Source: Martelella sp. NC20
Lineage (GTDB): Bacteria > Pseudomonadota > Alphaproteobacteria > Rhizobiales > Rhizobiaceae
DNA length: 64,000 bases
Direction of reading: 5' to 3'
Assembly: GCF_013459645.1 (NCBI RefSeq)
Contig: NZ_CP054861.1
Span: forward strand, 2,840,001-2,904,000
Shown: positions 37,149 to 45,795 of the stretch, one piece after another
Numbering within the stretch: the first letter of the stretch is position 1
How the letters are laid out: each line of letters begins with the position of its first letter
Translations under genes and position numbers: made by a program
Notes under the pieces: generated by a model
Seen by the model: only the letters and a program-made list of their open reading frames with translations
What the model was told of the DNA's origin: nothing
Database searches by the model: none

Positions 37149-38828
37149 TCAGTCGAGGCGTTTGAACTGCCAGGCGATTTCGGGGTATTCGGCGATTTCG
37201 GCGGTGATCACGATCTGTTGCGAAGGCTTCGCGCCCGAGCTTGCGGCGAAGAAGACGTCGTCCTCCAGCCGGGGCGAAAAGCCCGGCGCCGCAAACAGCC
37301 AGCTTTCGTTGTCGGGCGCCGTCATGAAGATCGTGTCGGCGTCCTCCTGCATCGTCCAGATTGCCGGGTGGAGATGGAAGCGGAGCGTGGCGGCATGGCC
37401 GTCGCGCGAAAGCGGCAGCGCATCATGCGCGCGGCGGAACCGCTCGATCCCGGCAAGCGCGCGGCCGTCCGGCGACAGCGCCAGGTTGCGTTCGCAATAA
37501 ATCCCGAAGCGCGACAGATAGCCGTCATGGCGGATGACGAGGCGGTCGTGACCGCGCTCGTCCTCGTTTCGTTCGACCTCGACATGACGTATCCCGCCAA
37601 AGGCGACCGGGCCAAGAAAATCCGAGCGCGAGAACCGGATCGAGGAATGATCGTCGATCGTGACGGCGGAATGGGCGGCGGTCGAGCGCGCCATGCGGGC
37701 CGCTTCGCTGGCACGAGCGGGGATCCCGGCATTGACGACGAAACGGTTCTTGCCCGATGACAGCTCGAATGCCGCAGCCCCCGCATGGGCGGTCTTCGAC
37801 AGATGCGCGCTCAGCGGCTTTCCGGCATCGGCGATCAGCACCGTCCCGCCCGCCTCAAGCCGCTGGAAGCCGGTATGGGGCAGGGCCTTGAAACCGGCGC
37901 TGCCGATCTCGTCATATCTCAGAAGCGCGGAAAGCGCTGTCGACGGCACCCGGCCCGATCCGTTGAACAGCGCAAGCTCGCCATCGCTGTGACGGAAGAA
38001 ATTGAGCGCCGCATAGGCCCGGTCGATACTGGCGAGCAGGCGTTTGGGCAGCGGCTGTTCGAGATTGATATAGGTCTGCCGGAGCGGCAGCAGGCCGAGC
38101 AGAAGGCGCAGGAGCGCATCGGGACAGCGCGAGATATGGCCGCCATCGGGCAGGATCTGGCGGGTAAGCTCGTCATCGAGCCTGAGCGTCGCCTCGCGCT
38201 TTTGCCGATCGGAGAGGTCGAGGCTGATCGAGGCCATGGCGAGCGTCATGGCGACCTGCAGCTTCAGCTCGTCGCGCGCCATGCCGCGATAGCGCCGGCG
38301 CAGCAACTGCGCGTGGCGGATGAGGGCATCGATGAACCGGCGGTAAAATGCGGCATCCGCGCCCTTGAGGATGACTGTGGAATGGCAGAGCCAGGCGTTG
38401 AGCCGGGTCGCGACCGTTTCCGTTGTCCAGGTCGGACCCGTTATCGCGCGGTGGCGGCGCAGGAAACTCAGGACCGCGGCGCGGGCGAACTCGTTTGCCC
38501 CGATGTCGCGCTGGGTTCTCAGATGCCTGAGCCAGCCGAAACCGGATAAGATCCTCTCGAATCCAGCGCTCGGCATTTCGCAGGAAAACACCGGCCGGCC
38601 TTCGCTCAGCAGCAGTTCACCGGCAAAGGCGAAGCGGCCGGAAACGATATCCTCGCCCTCAACCGGGTCGGCGATACGCAGATCGGTGGGCGCCACCAGC
38701 AATTGTGGCGCTCGTTCGCCGGGCCACCGCGGCAGAGGCAGCGACAATACGACCGACCTGACGCGCCAGATGGATTCCTGCGCGTACAGAAAGGCATATC
38801 GTGCGATTTCCGCGCCCGGAAAAACCAA
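37149..38828 (-). CDS. Heparinase II/III family protein
   Basis: 559 residues. The N-terminal alpha/alpha-toroid region includes GFGWLRHLR, RLNAWLCHST, LPDGGHISRCPDALLRLLLGLLPLRQ and FFRHSDGELALFNG. The C-terminal beta-sandwich has HAGAAAFELSSGKNRFVVNAG and AHSAVTIDDHSSIRF. Members with lyase activity cut uronate-containing polysaccharides; the Rhizobiales version between rsmB and purH is uncharacterised, and no signal peptide is evident here. The start appears to be TTG at 38828. The gene is worth remembering alongside the uronan operon at 52-64 kb, but there is no direct link. Confidence 0.85.
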   Translation of the reverse strand: MVFPGAEIARYAFLYAQESIWRVRSVVLSLPLPRWPGERAPQLLVAPTDLRIADPVEGEDIVSGRFAFAGELLLSEGRPVFSCEMPSAGFERILSGFGWLRHLRTQRDIGANEFARAAVLSFLRRHRAITGPTWTTETVATRLNAWLCHSTVILKGADAAFYRRFIDALIRHAQLLRRRYRGMARDELKLQVAMTLAMASISLDLSDRQKREATLRLDDELTRQILPDGGHISRCPDALLRLLLGLLPLRQTYINLEQPLPKRLLASIDRAYAALNFFRHSDGELALFNGSGRVPSTALSALLRYDEIGSAGFKALPHTGFQRLEAGGTVLIADAGKPLSAHLSKTAHAGAAAFELSSGKNRFVVNAGIPARASEAARMARSTAAHSAVTIDDHSSIRFSRSDFLGPVAFGGIRHVEVERNEDERGHDRLVIRHDGYLSRFGIYCERNLALSPDGRALAGIERFRRAHDALPLSRDGHAATLRFHLHPAIWTMQEDADTIFMTAPDNESWLFAAPGFSPRLEDDVFFAASSGAKPSQQIVITAEIAEYPEIAWQFKRLD

Positions 38829-38943
38829 TTTCAGACCCTTTTATTTGTTTCGTTCGCCAGAAACCGGCGTGACCCGACCTTATGGGGTAGCGCAATAGCC
38901 TGAAGACTTGATTAACGGATCAGGATTGGCGCTTGCCGGCGAA

Positions 38944-40296
38944 TCACGTCCGCCTGAGCGCGACCGCGTAAAAACCGTCGAGGCCGGTTGCGCCATCTAT
39001 CCTTGCCGCAGGCGTGGTGCGGATCGCGCCGTCGGCGTCGAAAAACGGCTTAAGCGCTTCCGGTCGTCCGGCTGGAAAATCCGAGCGCTCGGCAGGCGCG
39101 CCATCGGCCAGAAGCCGCTCGATAACCGTTTCGCCCTCCAGCGGATCGAGCGAACAGTTGGAGAAGATTACGAGGCCGCCCGGGCGCACCAGATCGAGCG
39201 CGCGCCGCGCCATGGCGTATTGCACCTCCGCCAGCTTCTCGATGTCGGAAAAGTCCTTGGTCCAGAACACGTCCGGATGCCGCCGCGCGGTGCCGGTGGA
39301 AGAGCAGGGGGCATCCAGAAGGGCGGCGTCGAATGGCGTTTCCGGCTGGTATTCCATCATATCGGCCGCAATCGTCTCGGCGGAAAGCCGCAACCGGGAA
39401 AGGTTCTGCTCAAGCCGCTTGAGCCTGCTTTTGGAGCGCTCCAGCGCGATGACCCTGCCGCCCTGCATGATCAGTTGCGCGGTCTTGCCGCCGGGAGCGG
39501 CGCACAGGTCGATGATGCGCTGACCGGCGAGGTCGCCAAACAGCGTTGCCGGAATGGCGGCGGCGGCATCCTGCACCCACCATTCCCCCTCGGCAAAGCC
39601 ATCCATGTCTGAGACGGCGCCGGAGGGCGCATCGAGACGGATGGTCCCGGTGGAAAGCACCGTGCCGCCAAGGCGCGCAGCCCAGCCTTCGGGGTCGGAC
39701 TTGACGCTGATATCGATCGTCGGCGGCTGAAGCTGGGCGCGGCCGATGGCCAGCGCCTGATCTTCGCCATAGACAGCCGTCAGCCGTTTCGAGAACCAGT
39801 CGGGGATCGGGCTGACGGTTTCGAGTTCGGCCAGGATTTTCGCCTTGCGCCGCGTCATGCCGCGCAGCACGGCATTGACCAGGCCCGCGAACCGTTTGTT
39901 GCGCGGATCGGCATTGGCCTGTTCCACGGCAATATCGACGGCGGAATGATCGGGTATATCGAGATAGAGGATCTGGGCGGATGCGACCGCAAGCACATGG
40001 GCGAGGGCGCGCGCGCCGCCGGGCAGCGGACGGTCGAGCAGCGAGGCGACCGCCTGATCGAGCATCGGCTTGTGGCGCAGCGTCGTCAGCACCAGCGCGC
40101 GGCACAGGGCCCGGTCGGCGGGGCTGAGCGCGCGATAGGCGGGGTTGCCGTGTTCGGTATCGATCATGCCGTCGAGCGGCGTCTTGCGGTCGATCACGGC
40201 TGCGAGGATTTTGGAGGCGGCGGCGCGGGCGGCGTAGCCGGGCTTGTCGTTCGGACGGCCCCTTTCGGGACCTGTCCGCATCATGTCATCATTCAA
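38944..40296 (-). CDS. rsmB: 16S rRNA (cytosine) methyltransferase RsmB
   Basis: About 450 residues. An N-terminal NusB-like RNA-binding domain ([19 protein letters not shown], then [29 protein letters not shown]) is followed by a SAM-dependent m5C methyltransferase. That domain shows [31 protein letters not shown] and [11 protein letters not shown], with the two catalytic cysteines in the last two motifs. It methylates 16S rRNA. The start may be TTG at 40296, overlapping the htpX stop, or ATG at 40284; neither has a strong ribosome site. It is coupled to htpX upstream. Confidence 0.9.
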   Translation of the reverse strand: MNDDMMRTGPERGRPNDKPGYAARAAASKILAAVIDRKTPLDGMIDTEHGNPAYRALSPADRALCRALVLTTLRHKPMLDQAVASLLDRPLPGGARALAHVLAVASAQILYLDIPDHSAVDIAVEQANADPRNKRFAGLVNAVLRGMTRRKAKILAELETVSPIPDWFSKRLTAVYGEDQALAIGRAQLQPPTIDISVKSDPEGWAARLGGTVLSTGTIRLDAPSGAVSDMDGFAEGEWWVQDAAAAIPATLFGDLAGQRIIDLCAAPGGKTAQLIMQGGRVIALERSKSRLKRLEQNLSRLRLSAETIAADMMEYQPETPFDAALLDAPCSSTGTARRHPDVFWTKDFSDIEKLAEVQYAMARRALDLVRPGGLVIFSNCSLDPLEGETVIERLLADGAPAERSDFPAGRPEALKPFFDADGAIRTTPAARIDGATGLDGFYAVALRRT

Positions 40297-41240
40297 GACC
40301 AGGGACCTTTGAAGGGCGGTTCACTGTCGCCGCCGGTCCGAGGCACCGACTGCGATCTGCGGGTCGCTTTAGCAGGCCGGGGGGCTTGCGTCGAGGTCAC
40401 ACCCATGCGGGCGGCCTGTTCGCGCAGCGCGGCGAGCCGGTTTTCCGTCTTGGGGTGGGTCGAAAACAGGTTGTCCATGTTCTGGCCCGACAGCGGATTG
40501 ATGATGAACATATGGGCTGTTGCCGGGTTGCGCTCGGCCCGTTCATTGTGGATGACCTCGGCGCCGTGATGAATTTTCTGCAGGGCGGAGGCAAGTGCCA
40601 GAGGATTGCCGCAGATCTCGCCACCGCGTTTGTCGGCCGAATATTCGCGGGTGCGGCTGATCGCCATCTGCACCAGGGCTGCCGCCATCGGGGCGACGAT
40701 CATCATCACCAGCACGCCGACGATGCCGAGCGGATTGTCGCGCCCGCGCCCGAAGAAGAACGCGAAATTGGCGAGCATCGAGATCGCGCCGGCAAGGGTG
40801 GCCGTGATCGTCATGGTCAGGGTGTCGCGGTGCTGGACATGGGCCAGCTCATGGGCCATGACGCCGGCCAGTTCCTCGCGCGAGAGCATTTTCACAATGC
40901 CGGTCGAGGCTGCGACAGCGGCATGTTGCGGATTTCGGCCGGTGGCAAACGCGTTCGGCTGCGGGCTGTCATAGAGGTAGACCTTGGGCATCGGCAACCC
41001 GGCGCGGCCGGCAAGCTCGCGGACCATGCCGTAATATTCCGGCGCCGTGCGTTCGTCGACCTCCTGGGCGCCGTACATCCTCAGCACCATGCGGTCGGAA
41101 TTCCAGTAGGAAAAGACATTCATGGCGGCGGCGACGAAGAAGGCGATCACCATGCCGCTCTGACCGCCGATCAGATAGCCGATCCCCATGAACAGCGCCG
41201 TCATTGCGGCGAGCAGCATGGCGGTGCGAACGAAATTCAT
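40293..41240 (-). CDS. htpX: Membrane zinc metalloprotease HtpX (M48)
   Basis: 315 residues from the ATG at 41240, 8 nt after AGGAG. The upstream in-frame extension is an antisense shadow of the DUF1674 gene. Two N-terminal membrane helices (residues 5-43) are followed by the cytosolic protease domain with HELAH at 130-134 and the downstream [11 protein letters not shown] that supplies the third zinc ligand. A further hydrophobic pair lies at about 145-190. HtpX degrades damaged inner-membrane proteins. The C-terminal Thr/Pro/Lys-rich tail is longer than in E. coli. Its stop overlaps the rsmB start. Confidence 0.95.
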   Translation of the reverse strand: MNFVRTAMLLAAMTALFMGIGYLIGGQSGMVIAFFVAAAMNVFSYWNSDRMVLRMYGAQEVDERTAPEYYGMVRELAGRAGLPMPKVYLYDSPQPNAFATGRNPQHAAVAASTGIVKMLSREELAGVMAHELAHVQHRDTLTMTITATLAGAISMLANFAFFFGRGRDNPLGIVGVLVMMIVAPMAAALVQMAISRTREYSADKRGGEICGNPLALASALQKIHHGAEVIHNERAERNPATAHMFIINPLSGQNMDNLFSTHPKTENRLAALREQAARMGVTSTQAPRPAKATRRSQSVPRTGGDSEPPFKGPWS

Positions 41241-41385
41241 GTCGATGTCTCCTGAAGCGACAATGGGGAGCTCTTCAGATTGAATGAAGCTTGCACTATA
41301 ATTGGGGCATGGTTCTGCATATATCAATATTGCGGCGACCGAGGGTCCGCATTCATCAGAGAACCGCATTGACGAGAGACAGGGC

Positions 41386-41670
41386 ATGACAGACGGAAAC
41401 GACGGCAACAGCAACGAAAACGCCGGCCTGCCATCGGCGGCCGATCTGGCAGCGCTCACCGCAACGCCAGAAATCCCGGCTGAGGAACCCGACGCGCTCC
41501 GCCGCGAGAACCTGCCGGAGCCGGCGAAACGGGCCCTTGCTGAGGCCGAGGAGCGCCGCCGCGACGCTGAAAACACCCGCAAGGCGGCGACCGAGGTCGG
41601 TGGCCGAGGTGGTCTCGACCCCGCGCGATTCGGGGATTGGGAGATCAAGGGCCGTGCAATCGATTTTTAA
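41386..41670 (+). CDS. DUF1674 (SdhAF4-like) protein
   Basis: 94 residues from the ATG at 41386, which follows GAGAGACAGGG. The C-terminal motif [23 protein letters not shown] (in two parts) is the signature of DUF1674, related to the succinate dehydrogenase assembly factor SdhAF4. That factor helps flavinylated SdhA assemble. The N-terminal half is acidic and low complexity, with the Ala/Glu-rich helix [14 protein letters not shown]. It diverges from htpX, as in many rhizobia. The family is sure; a role in SDH maturation is inferred from eukaryotic homologues. Confidence 0.88.
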   Translation: MTDGNDGNSNENAGLPSAADLAALTATPEIPAEEPDALRRENLPEPAKRALAEAEERRRDAENTRKAATEVGGRGGLDPARFGDWEIKGRAIDF

Positions 41671-41726
41671 CTATGGGTAAAAATTCCTATTGATATGCGG
41701 AAAATAAAGGAATAAATTCCTTTATC

Positions 41727-42182
41727 ATGAATCGCCCGTTTTCCACATCCGCGCTGATTTGCGCCGTTTTATTGTCGCTGCCGCTTCCGGCCGGCGCCGT
41801 CGAGATATTCGCCGGGCCGGTGAGGGCGGAGGTCGTGCGTGTCGTCGATGGCGATACGATCGCGGTCGAGGCGCGGCCATGGCCGGGGCAGATCGTCGAG
41901 ACGCTGGTCAGGGTGCGCGGGGTCGATACGCCGGAGCTTCGTTCCTCCTGCGGGGCTGAGAAGGAAGCGGCCAATATCGCGAAAGCCTATGTGATTTCAC
42001 TGCTGCGCGAGGGCGAAACCGTGGAACTGCGCGAGATCGCGGGCGACAAGTATTTCGGCCGCGTGGTGGCCAATGTCGGCCTGCCCGATCATCGCGATCT
42101 CAGCACATTGCTGCTGACCGGCGGCTATGCCGTGCCTTATGACGGCGGGCGCAAGACGCCCTTTGCATGCCCTTCGTCGTGA
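41727..42182 (+). CDS. Thermonuclease-like (SNase) exported protein
   Basis: 151 residues with a signal peptide ending near residue 24 (PLPAGA). The staphylococcal nuclease-like OB fold is recognisable from VVRVVDGDTIAVEA, VRVRGVDTPEL, and ELREIAGDKYFGRVVANV, which carry the Asp and Arg positions of the active site. It is shorter at the C-terminus than secreted nucleases but typical of the small alphaproteobacterial versions. It is probably periplasmic or secreted. It converges on the sugar ABC operon, whose ATPase gene ends 16 nt away. Confidence 0.82.
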   Translation: MNRPFSTSALICAVLLSLPLPAGAVEIFAGPVRAEVVRVVDGDTIAVEARPWPGQIVETLVRVRGVDTPELRSSCGAEKEAANIAKAYVISLLREGETVELREIAGDKYFGRVVANVGLPDHRDLSTLLLTGGYAVPYDGGRKTPFACPSS

Positions 42183-42198
42183 ACCGGCGCGGAACCCG

Positions 42199-43251
42199 TC
42201 AGATCAACGCGCCTTCTTCATTGAAGAAATGCAGTTTTTCCGGCCGGAATTTCAGCCCGACCTGCTTGCGGCGCATCCCGGCCTCGATCTCCGCGACGCG
42301 CACGATCAGGCGGCCGGCCTTGCCGCAGTCGACATAGAGGAACGTGTCGGAGCCGAGATATTCGTCGATCTCGACCGTGCCGGTGACCTGTCCCTCGCCG
42401 GGGGCAACGACCTCGATATGCTCCGGACGGATGCCGAGCGATGTCGGCGCCTCCCCGGTGCCCTCAGGCAGCGCATCGCCGCCATGGCCCTCGATGACAT
42501 ATTGTCCGTCCTTGCCCGAACACGGCAGGATATTCATCTTCGGCGAGCCGATGAACTGGGCGACGAACAGGTTGTCGGGGCGTTCGTAAAGGTCGCGCGG
42601 CGTGCCGATCTGCATGATCCGGCCATCCTTCAGCACCACGATCCGGTCGGCAAGCGTCATCGCCTCGACCTGGTCGTGGGTGACGTAGATCATCGTGGTG
42701 CCGAGCGTTTCGTGCAGGCGGGCGATCTCGAAGCGCATCTCCACGCGCAGCGCCGCGTCGAGATTGGAGAGCGGCTCGTCGAACAGAAAACCCTTCGGCT
42801 CGCGCACGATCGCGCGGCCGATCGCGACGCGCTGGCGCTGGCCGCCGGAAAGCGCCTTGGGGCGGCGGTCGAGATAATCGTCGAGCTTGAGGGTTTCGGC
42901 GGCGCGTCCGACCTTTTCCTCGATTTCCTTCTTCGGACTGCCGGCGGTCTTCAGCGAGAAGCCCATATTGTCGCGCACATCCATATGCGGATAGAGCGCG
43001 TAGGACTGGAACACCATCGAAAGCCCACGCTCGGACGGCAGCCGGTCGGTGACGTCGTCGCCATCAAGCAGGACGCGGCCGCGGCTGGTCTCCTCCAGCC
43101 CGGCGATCATCCGGAGCAGCGTCGATTTTCCGCAGCCGGAAGGACCGACGAAGATCACGAATTCGCCGTCTGCGATCGTAAGGTCTATGCCCTTGATGAC
43201 CTGCAGGTCGCCGAACCATTTTTCCACGTTTTCGAGCTTTATGGAGCCCAT
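42199..43251 (-). CDS. Sugar ABC transporter ATPase (MalK/UgpC type)
   Basis: 350 residues. Walker A GPSGCGKST is at 36-44, the signature LSGGQ at 134-138, Walker B FLFDEP at 155-160 and the switch His at 192. The C-terminal 110 residues form the TOBE/MalK regulatory domain (LGIRPEHIE). It energises the importer encoded by the upstream genes. The ATG at 43251 follows AAGGAG and is 1 nt after the glycosidase stop. This is the last gene of the five-gene operon running from 48.5 kb. Confidence 0.94.
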   Translation of the reverse strand: MGSIKLENVEKWFGDLQVIKGIDLTIADGEFVIFVGPSGCGKSTLLRMIAGLEETSRGRVLLDGDDVTDRLPSERGLSMVFQSYALYPHMDVRDNMGFSLKTAGSPKKEIEEKVGRAAETLKLDDYLDRRPKALSGGQRQRVAIGRAIVREPKGFLFDEPLSNLDAALRVEMRFEIARLHETLGTTMIYVTHDQVEAMTLADRIVVLKDGRIMQIGTPRDLYERPDNLFVAQFIGSPKMNILPCSGKDGQYVIEGHGGDALPEGTGEAPTSLGIRPEHIEVVAPGEGQVTGTVEIDEYLGSDTFLYVDCGKAGRLIVRVAEIEAGMRRKQVGLKFRPEKLHFFNEEGALI

Positions 43252-43252
43252 A

Positions 43253-44542
43253 TCATTCTCCTTCAGCCTGCAGCATGTCGTCGCCCATCGCCCAGGCCAG
43301 ATGAATGGCGGCCGTCCAGGTGAACAGCTTGCCGCCGAGCCCTTCGCCCGAAAGCGGATCGAAATATTCGTAGAAGCCGGATTTCTCGACCGCCCTGCGG
43401 GTATCGCCGCGCAGCCGTTCCGACAGCGCCGTCTCGCCCTTGTCGGCAAGGCCGATGGCGATCATGTAATTGACCACCGACCAGATCGGCCCGCGCCAGT
43501 AGCGCCGGCTTTCAAACCGGTCGTCGCGCGGGTCCCAGCTTGGAAAGCCATAGGTGCAGTTGTCGAGCACGGCTGTGATTTCTGCAATCGAGCGGGCCTG
43601 CTGGTCGGGCGTGCCGGCATCGGCGTAGAGCGCCATGGCCGACGCGTTGGTAAACGCCGTCGAGAGCCCGCCGGAGCGCAGGTCCTTCGCCACGAAGCCG
43701 CCGACATCCTCGCTCCAGAAACTGCCGCAGCCTTCCTTCGAACGCTTCAGCCAGCTTTCCGCCTCGTCGCGGATACCGGGCTCTCCGAATTCGTCCGCAA
43801 GCTCGGCAAGGTCGCGGTCGCCGCGCATCAGCGCGAACTGGACGCAGGGGTCGACCATGAATAACGGGCCGTTGCGGGCGATTTCCAGATGGTCCCAGCG
43901 GCATTCCTGGCCGAAGCGGACGATGGCGAGGTAGCGGTTATACTGCTCCGCCGTCGGCCGTTCGGAGGGATCGACATGGGTGATGTCGCGGCGCGGCAGA
44001 TCGCCGAGGTCCTCGGGCACGGCGACCTGCGCCATGCCGATATCCCAGTCCGGGCAATTGTCGCGACCGGATTCCCACGGGTGGATGATGCCGACGACGC
44101 CGGTTTCCTCCGGGTCGCGGTAGGTGTGGAACCAGCGGTGCCAGGCGAGGAGTTTTTCGAACAGCGCCTTCGCCCGCGCGCGGTCCATTTCGCCGCCGGT
44201 CTTCAGCATGGTCAGCATCGCGCTTGCGGCCACCGGCGGCTGGGAATGGCCGGAGGAGGGGGGCACGGTGTTCGATTTCCACATTTCCGGGCCCGGAAAA
44301 TAGTCCGGGTCGGTCTTGTGGAAGATGATGTGCGGCACCATGCCGTCGTCCCACTGACCGGAGAACAGCGTCTCGATTTCGGTCCACGCCCGGTCGCGGT
44401 CGAAGGCGGCGAAGCCGAGGGCGGCGAAGACGGAGTCCCATTCCCACTGGTAGGGATAAAGCCGCGCCGTCGGCACGGTGTAGCCGCCCCGGTCGTTCAT
44501 GCGCAGAATGTCGATCGCCTGCTGTCTGAGGGAAGCGTGCAT
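43253..44542 (-). CDS. GH63-like glycosidase (MGH1/mannosylglycerate-hydrolase-like)
   Basis: 429 residues with no signal peptide, so cytoplasmic. The (alpha/alpha)6 barrel of the GH63/MGH1-like group is suggested by YPYQWEWDSVFAALGFA, PGPEMWKSNTVPPSSGHSQPP, IIHPWESGRDNCPDWD, FPSWDPRDDRFESRRYWRGPIW and the late LFTWTAAIHLAW. Characterised relatives hydrolyse mannosylglycerate or glucosylglycerate, and others act on alpha-glucosides. Sitting inside a sugar ABC operon, it probably cleaves the imported glycoside. I prefer the ATG at 44542, spaced from AAAGG; an ATG at 44548 overlaps the permease stop. Confidence 0.82.
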   Translation of the reverse strand: MHASLRQQAIDILRMNDRGGYTVPTARLYPYQWEWDSVFAALGFAAFDRDRAWTEIETLFSGQWDDGMVPHIIFHKTDPDYFPGPEMWKSNTVPPSSGHSQPPVAASAMLTMLKTGGEMDRARAKALFEKLLAWHRWFHTYRDPEETGVVGIIHPWESGRDNCPDWDIGMAQVAVPEDLGDLPRRDITHVDPSERPTAEQYNRYLAIVRFGQECRWDHLEIARNGPLFMVDPCVQFALMRGDRDLAELADEFGEPGIRDEAESWLKRSKEGCGSFWSEDVGGFVAKDLRSGGLSTAFTNASAMALYADAGTPDQQARSIAEITAVLDNCTYGFPSWDPRDDRFESRRYWRGPIWSVVNYMIAIGLADKGETALSERLRGDTRRAVEKSGFYEYFDPLSGEGLGGKLFTWTAAIHLAWAMGDDMLQAEGE

Positions 44543-44544
44543 GG

Positions 44545-45795
44545 TCATCCTTTCACGCTGCCGGCGGTCAGCCCCGCCACCAGGAAGCGCTCGAACCAGA
44601 GGAACACGACCAGCACCGGCACGGTCGCGATCACCGCGCCGGCCATCAGGTGCTGGCGTGGCACTTCCGAGGAATTGAGCGAGACCACGCCGCGTGAGAG
44701 CGTGAACATGTTGATGTCGTCGAGGAACATGAAGGCGAACAGGAATTCGTTCCAGGCGATCATGAACACGTAGAGCGCGACCGAGGCGAGTGCGGGAAGC
44801 GCCAGCGGCAGCGTGATCTTCATGATAACGCCCGGCCGTTTCAGCCCGTCCATCAGCCCGGCCTCTTCCAGTTCGGAGGGCAGGCCGCGGAAATAGCCCT
44901 GCAGCATATAGAGCGCGACCGGAATGGTGGTCGCCGGATAGACGATCATCAGCCCGAACAGCGAATTGCGCAGACCGATCTGGGAGAACGCCGAATAGAG
45001 CGGGATCACCAGAACGATCGCCGGCACCATGTAGATCATCAGGATCGAGCGCGACAGAAAGTTCTGTCCGGGAAACCGGAGCCGCGCCACCGCATAGGCG
45101 CCGGGCACCGCGAATACCAGCGTGATCACGACGGTGGCGACCGAGACAATCGCCGAATTCATCAGGAACGTGCCGAAGTGATAGGTCGTGAACAGCTCGA
45201 TATAGGAGCGGAACAGGCCGGAAATCCCTTGCGAGAAATCGATCGAAAGATCGAGCGGGTTCGCCACCAGCGATTGCTGGCTCTTGAAGCTGGTCATCAC
45301 CATCACATAGAACGGCAGCGCCACGACGATGGTAAACAGCGTCAGCCCAAGGCCCTTCATGAATCGCAGGAACACCACTTCCAGATGATAGCGGCCGATA
45401 TTGCCGGCAGGCTGGTCGTAAAGCGCGGCAATGATCGACCAGCACAGGGCGGCGATGAAGGCGGCAAGCGCGACGAACTGATAAAGCGTCGAGTAAAGCA
45501 GGGACAGGCCGAACGGCTCGCCGAAGGTGACGAGCATCAGCACGGCGAAGATGGTAAGGGCAATGACGGCCTGAACCGTTGTGCCGCGCGCTTTTCGCCG
45601 CTCCCGGGTCTTCACCGGCGAAAGTATGTAGATCGCGGCGCCGAGCGCGCCGGCAAGGGCTGCCACCCACACCTGCGGCGCGCTTGGCTCGCCGGCAAAC
45701 AGCGTGTAGATCAGGCCGATGACGACCATCCAGACGGTGCCCCAGAAGGCCCCGACGAGGATGGCGGCGATGAAACCGGTTCCGATACGCATCAT
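44545..45795 (-). CDS. Sugar ABC permease (MalG type) with long N-terminal extension
   Basis: 416 residues. The usual MalG-type permease of about 280 residues begins near residue 135. Its EAA loop, ELEEAGLMDGLKRPGVIMKITLPLALP, is at about 320-345. The preceding 135 residues add about four extra membrane helices (AAILVGAFWGTVWMVVIGLIY, WVAALAGALGAAIYIL, AVIALTIFAVLMLV, LVALAAFIAALCWSII, by eye) linked by a basic KTRERRKARG loop. Its start overlaps the stop of the partner permease. It forms the membrane channel with that MalF-type protein. Confidence 0.9.
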   Translation of the reverse strand: MMRIGTGFIAAILVGAFWGTVWMVVIGLIYTLFAGEPSAPQVWVAALAGALGAAIYILSPVKTRERRKARGTTVQAVIALTIFAVLMLVTFGEPFGLSLLYSTLYQFVALAAFIAALCWSIIAALYDQPAGNIGRYHLEVVFLRFMKGLGLTLFTIVVALPFYVMVMTSFKSQQSLVANPLDLSIDFSQGISGLFRSYIELFTTYHFGTFLMNSAIVSVATVVITLVFAVPGAYAVARLRFPGQNFLSRSILMIYMVPAIVLVIPLYSAFSQIGLRNSLFGLMIVYPATTIPVALYMLQGYFRGLPSELEEAGLMDGLKRPGVIMKITLPLALPALASVALYVFMIAWNEFLFAFMFLDDINMFTLSRGVVSLNSSEVPRQHLMAGAVIATVPVLVVFLWFERFLVAGLTAGSVKG

